A stretch of 64,000 nucleotides of DNA from Rhizobium leguminosarum (GCF_017876795.1 NZ_JAGIOR010000001.1:4304501-4368500); one strand, 5' to 3'; shown: positions 37,124-45,875, counted from the stretch's first letter. Program-made: numbers and translations. The notes: generated from the letters alone by a model not told the origin.

Positions 37124-37677
37124 CGCCCCTCATATGCCACCGCGAAACCCCGCCGATTCGCAGTCTTTACTTTCTGCAGAAGAAATAATTTAGAGTCCAC
37201 TAACGTTTTATATTGGCAACAGGTTTTGGGACGACAATTTCCCGAAAACAGCAGCTGATCGTCTGCCGGCAAAATTACGGGCGCATGCGGCGATCGGATC
37301 ACCGCCTCCGGGAATAAGTCCATTTATTTCCGAACGAAATCGCTGCGGAGAACGCGCTGCGAAGCAAACCCTGGCCGGAAGTTCCGGCGTGCGGCACCCG
37401 GTTCAAAAATCTTCGGCGTAAAGATTAAATTCCAGTAATGTCTTACAAATCGGCAATATAAACATGATCAATATTTAATTTGCAAATCCGCCGGCCGCGA
37501 TCATATGAATCCCGAGCGCGAATTCTTCCATTCGCCCGGTCGCCACCTCAACGACTGCGCTGCGATCGGAGGCATTGGCGCCAAACACCATCCGACGCCA
37601 GGTCCCAAGACATGGAACCAACACGCCATGGAACCACGACGCCATCCAAGCCAATGCTCTCGCAAGGGACCATCACC
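37124..37677. other. 554-bp divergent intergenic region, LacI regulator / degP
   Basis: AT-rich near 37140-37220 and 37400-37475, suggesting promoters for both flanking genes. An imperfect palindrome GGGAATAA...TTTATTTCC lies at about 37310-37331. No gene with a credible ribosome site was found; the frame of degP is open back to 37480 but lacks a signal for an earlier start. Confidence 0.5.
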
Positions 37678-39183
37678 ATGTCACACATCCTCCGCAAACA
37701 CCGCACTGCAGCCCTGGTCGGGGCTGCCATCATCGCCGGCGCGGCCTGCCTGCCCTTCACCATCAACGCGTCCAACGCCACTGCCGCGCCTGCAGATACC
37801 GGCGGCGTCTTGGCCGCGAGCGGCTCCTTCGCGTCCATCGTCGATGCCGACAAGCCTGCCGTCGTCACCATCACCACGACAATGAGGGCGACCGATGTCA
37901 GCGCCGACCAGCAGGATTCGCCGATGGACGAGCAGTTCCGCCAGTTCTTCGAGGATCAGGGCATCCCGCTGCCGCGCCGGGCACCGAAAAACCGGCCTTC
38001 GCAGCAGGCGATGGCGCTCGGCTCCGGCTTCATCATCAGCCCGGACGGCGTGATCGTCACCAACAACCATGTCATCGACAATGCCGTCGACATCAAAGTG
38101 ACGCTCGACGACGGCACGGAACTGCCGGCCAAGCTGATCGGCACCGACCCGAAATCCGATGTCGCCGTCTTGAAGATCGAGGCGGGCAAGCCGCTGCAGA
38201 CCATTGCCTGGGGCGATTCCGACCAGCTGAAGCTCGGCGACCAGATCCTGGCGATCGGCAACCCCTTCGGCATCGGCACCACGGTGACGGCGGGCATCGT
38301 CTCGGCGCGCGGCCGCGACCTGCAGAGCGGGCCCTATGACGATTTCATCCAGATCGACGCGCCGATCAACCATGGCAATTCCGGCGGGCCGCTCGTCGAC
38401 CGCAGCGGCAACGTCGTCGGCATCAACACCGCGATCTATTCGCCGAACGGCGGCAGCGTCGGCGTCGGCTTCGCCATTCCTTCGGATGAAGCCAAGGCGA
38501 TCGTCGCCAAGCTGCAGAAGAACGGCTCGATCGACCACGGCTATCTCGGCGTGCAGATCCAGCCGGTGACGAAAGACGTCGCCGATGCCGTCGGCCTCGA
38601 CAAGACAGGCGGGGCGCTGGTTGCCGCCGTCACCGCCGATACCCCGGCGGCCCAGGCCGGCGTGAAGCCGGGCGATATCATCACATCGGTCGGCGGCGAG
38701 ATCGTCAAGACGCCGAAGGATCTGTCGCGGCTGGTGGCCGACCTTTCGCCGGGCGCCAGAAAATCCCTCGGTGTCTGGCGCGACGGCAAGACGATCGATC
38801 TCAACGTCACCGTCGGCGGCAATGAGGACGGCCAGAAACAGGCCGCCGCCGAAAGCTCGGATAGCAAGGGCGAGGCTAGCGGCCAGCCGAGCCTCGGCAT
38901 CGGCCTTGCCGACCTGACGCCCGACATGCGCCAGCAGCTGAACCTGCCGCGCTCCATCAGCGGCGCGGTGGTCGCCAGCGTCAACCCGGACAAGTCGGCC
39001 GCTGCCGCCGGCATCCAGTCGGGCGATGTCATCGTCTCCGTCAACGACCGACCGGTTCACAACACTCGCGATGCGAAAGCGGCGATTGCCGAGGCCGGCA
39101 AGGCCGGCCGCAAATCGGTGCTGCTGCTCGTCGAACGCGATGGTAACAAGACCTTTGTCGCGGTGCCATTCAACGCGGCCTGA
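37678..39183 (+). CDS. degP: Do/HtrA-family periplasmic serine protease
   Basis: 501 aa. An N-terminal signal peptide (basic HILRKHRTAALVGAAIIAGAACL, then small residues to about 37) is followed by the trypsin-like domain with triad H131 (VTNNHVIDN), D161 (PKSDVAVLKI) and S235 (NHGNSGGPL), and two PDZ domains (about 275-365 and 395-495). It degrades or refolds misfolded envelope proteins. The start at 37678 has AAGGGA nine bases before; the open frame upstream is ignored. A diverged second copy of its last 13 codons and stop lies just downstream (39195-39236). The symbol is by family. Confidence 0.94.
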   Translation: MSHILRKHRTAALVGAAIIAGAACLPFTINASNATAAPADTGGVLAASGSFASIVDADKPAVVTITTTMRATDVSADQQDSPMDEQFRQFFEDQGIPLPRRAPKNRPSQQAMALGSGFIISPDGVIVTNNHVIDNAVDIKVTLDDGTELPAKLIGTDPKSDVAVLKIEAGKPLQTIAWGDSDQLKLGDQILAIGNPFGIGTTVTAGIVSARGRDLQSGPYDDFIQIDAPINHGNSGGPLVDRSGNVVGINTAIYSPNGGSVGVGFAIPSDEAKAIVAKLQKNGSIDHGYLGVQIQPVTKDVADAVGLDKTGGALVAAVTADTPAAQAGVKPGDIITSVGGEIVKTPKDLSRLVADLSPGARKSLGVWRDGKTIDLNVTVGGNEDGQKQAAAESSDSKGEASGQPSLGIGLADLTPDMRQQLNLPRSISGAVVASVNPDKSAAAAGIQSGDVIVSVNDRPVHNTRDAKAAIAEAGKAGRKSVLLLVERDGNKTFVAVPFNAA

Positions 39184-39194
39184 GGGCCGCTTCA

Positions 39195-39236
39195 GGCAAC
39201 AAGACCTTCGTCGCGGTGCCGTTCAGCGCGGCCTGA
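39195..39236 (+). repeat. duplicated 3' end of degP
   Basis: 42 bases matching 39142-39183, including the stop codon. The first would read GNKTFVAVPFNAA, the second GNKTFVAVPFSAA. The differences are almost all in third codon positions (GGT/GGC, TTT/TTC, CCA/CCG) plus one Asn/Ser change. That is the pattern of two homologous genes rather than of recent slippage. Confidence 0.8.
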
Positions 39237-39253
39237 CGGCTCGAATTCAAAAG

Positions 39254-39278
39254 AAAAGCCTGCTTGAAGCGGGCTTTT
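39254..39278 (+). terminator. intrinsic terminator of degP
   Basis: AAAAGCCTGC pairs with GCGGGCTTTT around a five-base loop (one T-G pair) and ends in four Ts. It lies 70 bases after the real degP stop and 18 after the duplicated one. Between it and 39600 no gene or other element is apparent. Confidence 0.75.
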
Positions 39279-39600
39279 CGACCGACCGGAGCGAACGGGG
39301 CCCACCGGTTTGCCGGCTGTTTATCGCATCGGATTGGCAGCGCCCTTTTTCACCTGACCGCACATCATCGCCGGCCGCCATTGATAACGCCGGGGCCAGA
39401 CCCATTTTGGAGGCATGAGGAGCGCATCATGCGGTTCAACGGTGATGCGATCCTCACAAAGCCATTGACACTGTCGGGGAAAGGCGTGCTCTCATAGATC
39501 ACTGAGAGAGATCGCGCGCCTGACGCACGGGCTTGCCGCCGGCGGAATGGGCTGCGCCCGGGTTCCGCGCATGGCTGGCGCTCAGCAAAGGATCAAAGCA

Positions 39601-39864
39601 ATGGCCCTTACCTTTCCAAACAGAAGCCGGAGTTTCGACGAGGCGAGAAAAGGTGTCCGCTTTATCGGATATGATGGTATGTTCGAGGTCCGGTTTCTGG
39701 TCGAGGAAGCAGCCCTTGGCAGTGCGATCACGCGGGGTTCTTCCGAGGCCGCATACCTCAATGCCTTCGATGCCGCGCGTTCTTCCATTCAGGAAGCCGC
39801 ATCGAGAGCCTACCGGCATCGACGCGGAAACAATTTTACGCTCACGGCCGAAGATTTTCGCTGA
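39601..39864 (+). CDS. DUF1488 family protein
   Basis: 87 aa, beginning MALTFPNRSRSFDEARKGVRFIGYDGMFEVRFLVEE, which matches the small DUF1488 family (short FPN-xx-R-S-y-D start, then a V-R-F-x-G-y-D strand). Function unknown; found mainly in alpha- and betaproteobacteria. The ATG at 39601 has AAAGGA upstream; the 18-residue extension to 39547 lacks family similarity. First of several very small genes after degP. Confidence 0.8.
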   Translation: MALTFPNRSRSFDEARKGVRFIGYDGMFEVRFLVEEAALGSAITRGSSEAAYLNAFDAARSSIQEAASRAYRHRRGNNFTLTAEDFR

Positions 39865-39947
39865 TTGCTGGAAGGCGCCGCGCGGCGGCGAACCGAAACG
39901 GCTGTTGTCCTGCTGCTGCCGGATAAGACAAGGGGGAAGCAAAGCAT

Positions 39948-40280
39948 ATGGTTTCCACACGATACCACCGGAAAGACCTGAAGCTCGCCCGTTGTCATAT
40001 CGTGAAGGCTGCGCACCGCATTGCCAGTCAGGAAATGTTGATCAGGAAACTGGAGCTCAAAGGCAGCCCCGCCGGACCGGCCTACGAGCTATTGGACAGG
40101 CTCTACGACAATCACCGACGACAATTCGACCGCCTGAAGCTGATCGAAGCGATGCTGCGGGAAAGCATGGTCCTTCCCCCGCTTCGCCCGCCCCGCCCTC
40201 AGCCCGGCAAGACCACCGCGCATCTGCGCCTGGTCTCTCCTGCTGCAGCAAACCGGGAGGACCCGGATCGCTTGCCTTGA
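39948..40280 (+). CDS. hypothetical small helical protein
   Basis: 110 aa. Residues about 10-70 are strongly helical and charged (RIASQEMLIRKLELKGSPAGPAYELLDRLYDNHRRQFDRLKLIEAML), possibly a short coiled coil; the last 35 residues are Pro-rich. I do not recognise the family. It follows the DUF1488 gene by 83 bp in the same direction. Confidence 0.55.
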   Translation: MVSTRYHRKDLKLARCHIVKAAHRIASQEMLIRKLELKGSPAGPAYELLDRLYDNHRRQFDRLKLIEAMLRESMVLPPLRPPRPQPGKTTAHLRLVSPAAANREDPDRLP

Positions 40281-40567
40281 CTCTGAAGGCGAAGACGGAG
40301 CCGGGCGACCATAGTTTTCGGTCTTGCGATTGACATGGTATCGCGGAGGCAAGTGGTTTAGGGTGCCGCCTTCTGACTTGCCGCGCCACATCCTCGATTC
40401 GTAGGGCGGCGTTGCCGCACCATATATGGAACTCCAGACAGACACGGCTAAACGCTGTCCGATACCAGCCTTCCCATAGGGGCGCGGATTGCTTGATGCT
40501 TTTACCAACGCGGGCTTGCTGAGCCAGCATCGCGTTTAATGGCACGCGACCACCGATAGGGAAAACG

Positions 40568-40801
40568 ATGAACCACGCACCCGAGAACGACGCGCTTTTC
40601 AACATTACCGGACACTTCGTACAGGAGTTGAAGGCCGTTCTTCAAAGCGAGAGCATCGTTGAAGGCCCCGACTACGAAAACAGCGCCTTCGACGAAAAAC
40701 GACGGGCGGAAGGACTTCACCTGTTGCGTTTCCACAAGACCGGCACCGCTCAGGCAACCCGGATCTGGGAAAAACATACGACAGCCCGGTCTCATCGCTA
40801 A
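40568..40801 (+). CDS. hypothetical small protein
   Basis: 77 aa, beginning MNHAPENDALFNITGHFVQEL. GGGAAAACG lies before the ATG. Acidic N-terminal half, basic tail; no domain recognised. It lies between two other small genes in the same direction; its coding status rests on the ribosome site and context only. The preceding gap (40281-40567) shows no recognisable element. Confidence 0.4.
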   Translation: MNHAPENDALFNITGHFVQELKAVLQSESIVEGPDYENSAFDEKRRAEGLHLLRFHKTGTAQATRIWEKHTTARSHR

Positions 40802-40804
40802 TCC

Positions 40805-40830
40805 GGAACGAAGTCCATCCGGCCGACGTT
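40805..40830 (+). promoter_or_regulatory. EcfG/RpoE-type general-stress promoter for the DUF3606 gene
   Basis: GGAAC (40805-40809), exactly 17 bases, then CGTT (40827-40830): a full match to the alphaproteobacterial EcfG consensus. It lies 98 bp before the start codon of the DUF3606 gene. Confidence 0.75.
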
Positions 40831-40928
40831 GACGTGACGCCCGCTCTCTCAACCTGACGAGACGACGCAGCCGGCGCGTCCTGACATGACACGCCACCCA
40901 ACTCGACATTTCCATGAAAGGGAAAATC

Positions 40929-41096
40929 ATGACCAATGACAAATCGAAAAAAGCTGCCGCGACCGACGGACCCTACGACGTCATCTACTTCGCGAAGAAA
41001 CACCGCATTTCCAACGAGGATGCCAGGGACATCATCGAAAAGTATGGCGCCGATCGCAAAGAAGCCGATAAGGTCGGCCGCCGCATCAGCGTCTGA
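40929..41096 (+). CDS. DUF3606 domain protein
   Basis: 55 aa. It reads PYDVIYFAKKHRISNEDARDIIEKYGADRKEADKVG, the DUF3606 helical unit (Y-F-A-x-K-x-x-I-S-x-x-x-A-R-x-x-I). These tiny proteins are common in rhizobia and often belong to the general stress regulon; the molecular role is unknown. AAAGGG lies before the ATG at 40929 and an EcfG-type promoter lies upstream, supporting stress control. Confidence 0.82.
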   Translation: MTNDKSKKAAATDGPYDVIYFAKKHRISNEDARDIIEKYGADRKEADKVGRRISV

Positions 41097-41366
41097 AGCA
41101 GGTTATGGACTTGCCGGCGTGGAACTCTAACGGCTCCCGCCTCTGCATCTGCTTGCGATGCCATGATGCAACATCCGCGGACGAATTAACCCTACTGGCT
41201 TACCTTAATATCAGCATGCGCTTGAATACATCAGGCCCTGTGCCATCGTATCGTCAGGATAGCATTTCTGGTTCCTGAAGCAGCTCGCCGGAACCGTGGC
41301 CCGCCTCTTAGCAGAGAGGCCGGTTTCCATGCATAGGGTCGAGCTCGATCAGATGGAGGGTTAGCC

Positions 41367-41567
41367 ATGAGCAACGTCTTGGAATTTCGTCCCAAATGCG
41401 CGCATGTCGACAGTCTGGCCGACTGCCGGGAAGCGCTCGAACCTGTCGTCATGAAGATCCTCAGCGAGGCGATCGGCAGAGGATATCCGCCGGCGGAAGC
41501 CGCAATGGTGGTCGCCGATATCGCCGACGACTACATCCTCATGCTGTCGCGCCAGCTGCGGCGTTGA
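41367..41567 (+). CDS. hypothetical small protein
   Basis: 66 aa, beginning MSNVLEFRPKCAHVDSLADC, mostly helical (EPVVMKILSEAIGRGYPPAEAAMVVADIADDYILML). GGAGGG eight bases before the ATG supports translation. No family recognised. It is the last of the small-gene run before the repeat-rich region. Confidence 0.6.
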   Translation: MSNVLEFRPKCAHVDSLADCREALEPVVMKILSEAIGRGYPPAEAAMVVADIADDYILMLSRQLRR

Positions 41568-41918
41568 TCCGCTTGCAAGGCTCGCGCCTCGTCTGCGCGG
41601 GCGGCCGCACGGGCACCGGCCGAGATCGTTGCGGTTCATAGCCGGGAAGCAGAGCGCTTCCGTCATATAAGATGGGTAGTGGACCGCACAGCATCTGCAG
41701 GGGTAGCAGCAGTGGTACAGGAGACGAGACCTGCTGCACGGTCCGTCGGCCACAACGCCGGTCTTTGTCGGAAGTTCCGCGGGTCGCGGCACTGCAAATA
41801 GGCCCCGGCGCTGGAGCATCTGCCAGAGGAACAAGCCACAATTGTTCCCGTCATGTTCCAATCGTTAGACTTGTATGCTTCGAACCGGTGGAAAATAGAG
41901 AACGCCATCATAACGCCG

Positions 41919-41944
41919 AAAAAAACCCGCCGGAGCGGGGTTTT
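41919..41944. terminator. bidirectional intrinsic terminator
   Basis: AAAACCCGC and GCGGGGTTTT around a CGGA loop. The plus strand ends in four Ts and the minus strand in seven. It lies between the convergent small genes at 41367 and 42384. The surrounding 41568-42095 contains no other convincing gene or RNA. Confidence 0.7.
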
Positions 41945-42095
41945 CAGCGGGTGGGAGTGGGTAAGGATGTTATCGGTCACTTGGGAAGCCTGGCAACGGG
42001 ATCTCTGTCCCTCGCTATCGCGGCGCCCGCTCACTCTTTGAATCATCGTCGTAACCTGGCGTGAAAGGATGACATCGCTGGAAGCGACGGCGTCG

Positions 42096-42203
42096 CTAAA
42101 GCATGTCGCGCAAAAGTGTGCAGCGGTTTTGGGAAACGACATGCGTAAAAACAAAGAGCTAAAGCGCAAGGAGCGAATCTGAAAGATCGCGACGCGCTTT
42201 AGC
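42096..42203. repeat. composite rhizobial intergenic repeat
   Basis: It contains GCATGTCGCGCAAAAGTGTG, GCAGCGGTTTTGGGAAACG and ACATGCG (a stem), then AACAAAGAGCTAAAGCGC and GACGCGCTTTAG, which combines the units seen separately at 34886 and 16752. Confidence 0.75.
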
Positions 42204-42384
42204 GCCACCGCGGTTGCCGCGGTGGCGCATTCGCCTGGATCTCATGCAGCGGCGCGCGGGACCCGAGAAGCTTCTTCAGCTTCTTCTCCTCCGCCGGGCC
42301 AATCCCGAACTTGCGGCAATGTTCTGCGACATCATGCTCCCGAGGGCCGGGAACGCGAACTTGGCGATAGTTCATGCTCTTCAT
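42199..42384 (-). CDS. hypothetical small basic protein
   Basis: 61 aa, beginning MKSMNYRQVRVPGPREHDVAEHCRKFGIGPAEEKKLKKLLG, with a basic, helical centre. A perfect AGGAGG before the ATG at 42384 supports it. The last residues (PPRQPRWR) are encoded by a perfect hairpin (42202-42228), with the stop inside the neighbouring repeat. Family not recognised. Confidence 0.6.
   Translation of the reverse strand: MKSMNYRQVRVPGPREHDVAEHCRKFGIGPAEEKKLKKLLGSRAPLHEIQANAPPRQPRWR
42202..42228 (-). terminator. perfect hairpin spanning the 3' end of the small gene
   Basis: GCGCCACCGCGG and CCGCGGTGGCGC form a 12-bp perfect stem with a three-base loop. No T run follows, so it may stabilise the mRNA end rather than terminate. 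Confidence 0.5.
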
Positions 42385-42515
42385 GACCGTTTCCTCCTGA
42401 GAGGAAAACCAGCACGGTGCGGATTTGTTCGTTAGAAAAGTCTCAAATTTGCTCTTCGCCGCCAATGCCAAGATCTGGAACGCCTCGCGCCTCTGGCAGC
42501 GCAACGGCCAGGCGC

Positions 42516-43160
42516 CGTCGTGAAGCCGAACGGCTGTCGCGCGGCGTCAGGGCCGGCGAGCTTCGGATCGCCGACCGTGCCCATGCCAAGGCGACCGATC
42601 TGGCTACAGTGGTCAAGGCTGGGGCTGATTTTCTGGTCCGCGCCCCTTCCAGCTATCCGCGCTTGCTGGATGGCGACGGCCACCTGCTGGATCGCTTGGC
42701 GCTCTGCCGCGAAGCGGGCGACAAGGGTGTGCTTGATCGGTCCGTGAGGATCCAGGACGGCAAGTCCAAGATCGAGGTGGCGGCACGGGTGGTGATCTTA
42801 CCTTTACCGCCTGAGGCCGCCGCAAAAGCCAGGCGAGCGGCACGCCGGTTGGCGGCCAAGGCGCGATACAAGCCTAGCGATGCCGGCATCGAGATGGCCG
42901 GCTACCTGGTGCTGCTGACTTCGCTCGCAGCCGACGACTGGCCGCCGGAGCGGCTCGCCTCGACCTATCGGCTGCGATGGCAGATCGAACTGGCCTTCAA
43001 ACGCATGAAGTCGTTGATCGGTTTGGAAAGCCTGCGCGCCAAGGACGCTGACCTGGCCCGCTTGTGGATCAACATCGCCTTGCTCGCCGCGCTGCTGGCC
43101 GAAGACGACCTGCCGGCCCTCGATCCCGAGGCGCCGGACTCTCTCCCCCTGGCGGCTTGA
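42516..43160 (+). pseudogene. truncated IS4-family transposase (C-terminal part)
   Basis: It encodes residues from REAERLSRG to the normal end SLPLAA, including the ADRAH catalytic Asp region and the Y-R-E-K block (YRLRWQIELAFKRMK). The first third, including the first catalytic Asp, is gone. An accidental frame opens from 42417 through flanking DNA and is not a real gene. Confidence 0.9.
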
Positions 43161-43335
43161 ACCGATCCACATTGCCGATCTGGCGTCTTGTTGCCATCGC
43201 CATTACCAACATCTCTATCGCCGTCTTGCACGCGACCGTCAGGCCGATCGCCATCGGCCAGCTGCTCCATCGGCTGCGCGAGCCGCCGCGAAGGCGACGC
43301 GCCATTGCACATCGACAGCTAAGTTAGCGCCTATG
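42516..43335 (+). mobile_element. 5'-truncated copy of the 1,333-bp IS4-family element (copy 1)
   Basis: 820 bp, aligned with the right 820 bp of copy 3 (56119-56938). It retains the right terminal repeat CTAAGTTAGCGCCTATG, flanked by GGCTCAAGCCC, the target type used by the other copies. The left 513 bp of the element are missing. Its 3'-terminal region shares variant bases with copy 2 rather than with copies 3 and 4. Confidence 0.92.
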
Positions 43336-43365
43336 GGCTCAAGCCCGAGGATGACGGAGCAAGGG
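43336..43365. repeat. right half of two-hairpin intergenic repeat at IS copy 1
   Basis: GGCTCAAGCCCGAGGATGAC plus GG follows the IS end. It is the distal half of the repeat's second hairpin, as at copies 2 and 3. Confidence 0.75.
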
Positions 43366-43456
43366 GTGAGCGGCCAGCAGAACGCCCCACCCGCTTTGCC
43401 AACCTTCAGCTCCGGCGTACAATTAGCAGCCTGTCGGTCAAACGGTGGAGGCGTCA

Positions 43457-44302
43457 GTGAAAACCGCGAGACTTTTTCTTTGCCTTGTCGCTTGTCTCGG
43501 CATCACACTTGCCGAAAACCGGGCCGATGCCGACGAATTGGTGCGGTTTGAAAGCGTTCCCGTCAAGCTAAGCCCCTTCCGGATACGGAAGGCTGGCGAA
43601 CAAGGAGAAATTATCTCCCAACCGCAAGGCACGCCGTTGCTCGGCTATCTGTCCCGCCCCCAGGGTCAAGGCCCCTTCCCGGCCATCGTCGTCATGCATG
43701 GATGCGATGGCCTGCGTTTGAGCGTCAAAGACCTTTGGCCGAAACGGCTGGTCTCGTGGGGTTACGTCGTGCTGGTCGTCGACAGCTTCACCACCCGCAA
43801 TATCAAGGACACCTGTCAAAGCACTCTCCCCGACCGCGTCTTCGACGCCTATGGGGCTTTGGATTTTTTATCGAAATCGAGCTTTGTCGATGCTCGGCGC
43901 GTCGCGCTGATGGGCTTTTCGGCGGGCGGCACCGCGACGCTCGAGGGAACGAAAATCGAAGGCAACGAACAGCTGATGGATCACAAATTCAGGGCGGCGG
44001 TTGCCTACTATCCGATCTGCGCAACCAGTCAGGGCGATGCGACAGTGCCGATCCTGATTTTGAGTGGCGAACGCGACAATTGGAGCCCGACGGAACCATG
44101 CCGGAAGAGGCTTGCCAATCTGAGTGACGATAGCCCGCCGATCGAGCTGAATATCTACAAGGGTACCTATCACGATTTCGATGCCCCGGAGTTCACGGTG
44201 GGAAGGCGGGTGTTCGGGCATATCGAAAAATACGATCCGGACGCCGCAGCAAAATCCATCCGCAGCGTTCACACATTCCTTCGAAAGTATCTCTCGAACT
44301 AA
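43457..44302 (+). CDS. exported dienelactone-hydrolase-family protein
   Basis: 281 aa. A cleavable signal peptide (KTARLFLCLVACLGITLAENRADA) precedes an alpha/beta hydrolase domain: FPAIVVMHGCDGL, nucleophile Ser in GFSAGG, acidic residue around LSGERDNWSP, and catalytic His in GTYHDFD. Unlike classic dienelactone hydrolase, the nucleophile is Ser, not Cys. It is a periplasmic hydrolase of unknown substrate. The GTG at 43457 has GGAGG five bases upstream, preferred over the GTG at 43445. It is bracketed by IS copies 1 and 2. Confidence 0.85.
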   Translation: MKTARLFLCLVACLGITLAENRADADELVRFESVPVKLSPFRIRKAGEQGEIISQPQGTPLLGYLSRPQGQGPFPAIVVMHGCDGLRLSVKDLWPKRLVSWGYVVLVVDSFTTRNIKDTCQSTLPDRVFDAYGALDFLSKSSFVDARRVALMGFSAGGTATLEGTKIEGNEQLMDHKFRAAVAYYPICATSQGDATVPILILSGERDNWSPTEPCRKRLANLSDDSPPIELNIYKGTYHDFDAPEFTVGRRVFGHIEKYDPDAAAKSIRSVHTFLRKYLSN

Positions 44303-44377
44303 AGGGAAACCTCGGGATCTGGCGCGACAAACATCGTGATGCGCCAGCGGCGAGTGTGGCACCAGCGCACCCCCAAT

Positions 44378-44454
44378 CTCCGTCATTCCAGGCCTTGAGC
44401 CTGGAATCCATGGCCGCTGCTGACGGGGCCGGCATGGATCCTCGGGTCAAGCCC
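44378..44454. repeat. left part of two-hairpin intergenic repeat, interrupted by IS copy 2
   Basis: Hairpin A is CCAGGC-CTTGA-GCCTGG (44388-44404). After about 30 variable bases comes the left arm and apex of hairpin B (CCTCGGGTCAAGCCC), where the IS begins. The right part resumes at 45788. Confidence 0.85.
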
Positions 44455-45787
44455 CATAGGCGCTAACTTAGCTGTCGATGTGCGATGGCGCGTCGCCTTC
44501 GCGGCGGCTCGCGCAGCCGATGGAGCAGCTGGCCGATGGCGATCGGCCTGACGGTCGCGTGCAAGACGGCGATAGAGATGTTGGTAATGGCGATGGCAAC
44601 AAGACGCCAGATCGGCAATGTGGATCGGTTCAAGCCGCCAGGGGGAGAGAGTCCGGCGCCTCGGGATCGAGGGCCGGCAGGTCGTCTTCGGCCAGCAGCG
44701 CGGCGAGCAAGGCGATGTTGATCCACAAGCGGGCCAGGTCAGCGTCCTTGGCGCGCAGGCTTTCCAAACCGATCAACGACTTCATGCGTTTGAAGGCCAG
44801 TTCGATCTGCCATCGCAGCCGATAGGTCGAGGCGAGCCGCTCCGGCGGCCAGTCGTCGGCTGCGAGCGAAGTCAGCAGCACCAGGTAGCCGGCCATCTCG
44901 ATGCCGGCATCGCTAGGCTTGTATCGCGCCTTGGCCGCCAACCGGCGTGCCGCTCGCCTGGCTTTTGCGGCGGCCTCAGGCGGTAAAGGTAAGATCACCA
45001 CCCGTGCCGCCACCTCGATCTTGGACTTGCCGTCCTGGATCCTCACGGACCGATCAAGCACACCCTTGTCGCCCGCTTCGCGGCAGAGCGCCAAGCGATC
45101 CAGCAGGTGGCCGTCGCCATCCAGCAAGCGCGGATAGCTGGAAGGGGCGCGGACCAGAAAATCAGCCCCAGCCTTGACCACTGTAGCCAGATCGGTCGCC
45201 TTGGCATGGGCACGGTCGGCGATCCGAAGCTCGCCGGCCTTGACGCCGCGCGACAGCCGTTCGGCTTCACGACGATCGGTGACTTCAACCGAACAGAGCT
45301 TCAGCCGTGAAAGGTCGAACACCGTATGCACCATCCAGTAGGCCCGCTTAGGCCCAGGCGGTGCAACGACCGTGGCGTCAACCGCCATCAGCCGCAGGTC
45401 ACTACGCATACCGGCGAAGGCTTCGGGGCAGCGCTCGGCAAGCAACTCCGAAACCAGATAGCCCACCCAATCGGCGCTGGCCTTCAGACGCTTAAGCATA
45501 GCCACGTCGGACATCGACGCGAGCCCCCGCTGATCGGCCCAGGCCGCCAAGGTTCGAAGCGAAAAACCACCAAGCACATAGGCGAAACACAATCGCAGCA
45601 GGTCGGCCGCGCCGCCCACCTGCCGTTTGCGAAGCAGCGCCCCGGCCTCGCGTGCGCTCGCCTCCAGCTCTTCCGCCGAGCCTAGCCGTTCCACTAGGTC
45701 GTCCCAATCCACTGCTTGTAACGAATCGCTCATGACCAAGGTGAATCACCCGCGATCATCACCGTCAAGACTAAGTTAGCGCCTATG
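44455..45787 (-). mobile_element. complete IS4-family insertion sequence (copy 2), 1,333 bp
   Basis: Terminal inverted repeats CATAGGCGCTAACTTAG (17 bp, perfect) at both ends; one transposase gene on the minus strand. It is flanked by an 11-bp direct repeat GGGTCAAGCCC at 44444-44454 and 45788-45798, within the IS4-family range of target duplications. The target is the tip of a dispersed hairpin repeat. Its transposase is identical to that of copy 3. Confidence 0.96.
44630..45733 (-). CDS. IS4-family transposase
   Basis: 367 aa. DDE transposase of the IS4 type: first catalytic Asp in LMAVDATVVAPPG, second in RIADRAHAKATDL, and the hallmark Y-x2-R-x3-E-x6-K block in YRLRWQIELAFKRMK. It moves the element by cut-and-paste. 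The ATG at 45733 begins MSDSLQAVDWDDLVERLG; an in-frame TTG two codons earlier is possible. The gene lies 175 bp inside the left end, leaving a long non-coding subterminal stretch at its 3' side. Confidence 0.95.
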   Translation of the reverse strand: MSDSLQAVDWDDLVERLGSAEELEASAREAGALLRKRQVGGAADLLRLCFAYVLGGFSLRTLAAWADQRGLASMSDVAMLKRLKASADWVGYLVSELLAERCPEAFAGMRSDLRLMAVDATVVAPPGPKRAYWMVHTVFDLSRLKLCSVEVTDRREAERLSRGVKAGELRIADRAHAKATDLATVVKAGADFLVRAPSSYPRLLDGDGHLLDRLALCREAGDKGVLDRSVRIQDGKSKIEVAARVVILPLPPEAAAKARRAARRLAAKARYKPSDAGIEMAGYLVLLTSLAADDWPPERLASTYRLRWQIELAFKRMKSLIGLESLRAKDADLARLWINIALLAALLAEDDLPALDPEAPDSLPLAA

Positions 45788-45830
45788 GGGTCAAGCCCGA
45801 GGAGGACGGAGGGTGGGGTGAGCTCTGCGC
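45788..45830. repeat. right part of two-hairpin repeat after IS copy 2
   Basis: GGGTCAAGCCCGAGGAGGAC, then GGAGGGTGGGGTGAGCTCTG. The same tail follows IS copy 3 (56939) and the uninterrupted repeat at 57166. Confidence 0.8.
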
Positions 45831-45875
45831 AATTTCAGCGCCTTAGGGCGAAATGATAGTGCATTTATCCCGAGC

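Noticed and set aside
41568..42095. Small RNA gene ending at the 41919-41944 terminator
   Set aside because: No convincing promoter at a sensible distance; the terminator is explained by the two convergent small genes.
42417..43160. 247-codon frame as an intact gene
   Set aside because: Its first third is flanking DNA read through by chance; the rest is a truncated transposase.
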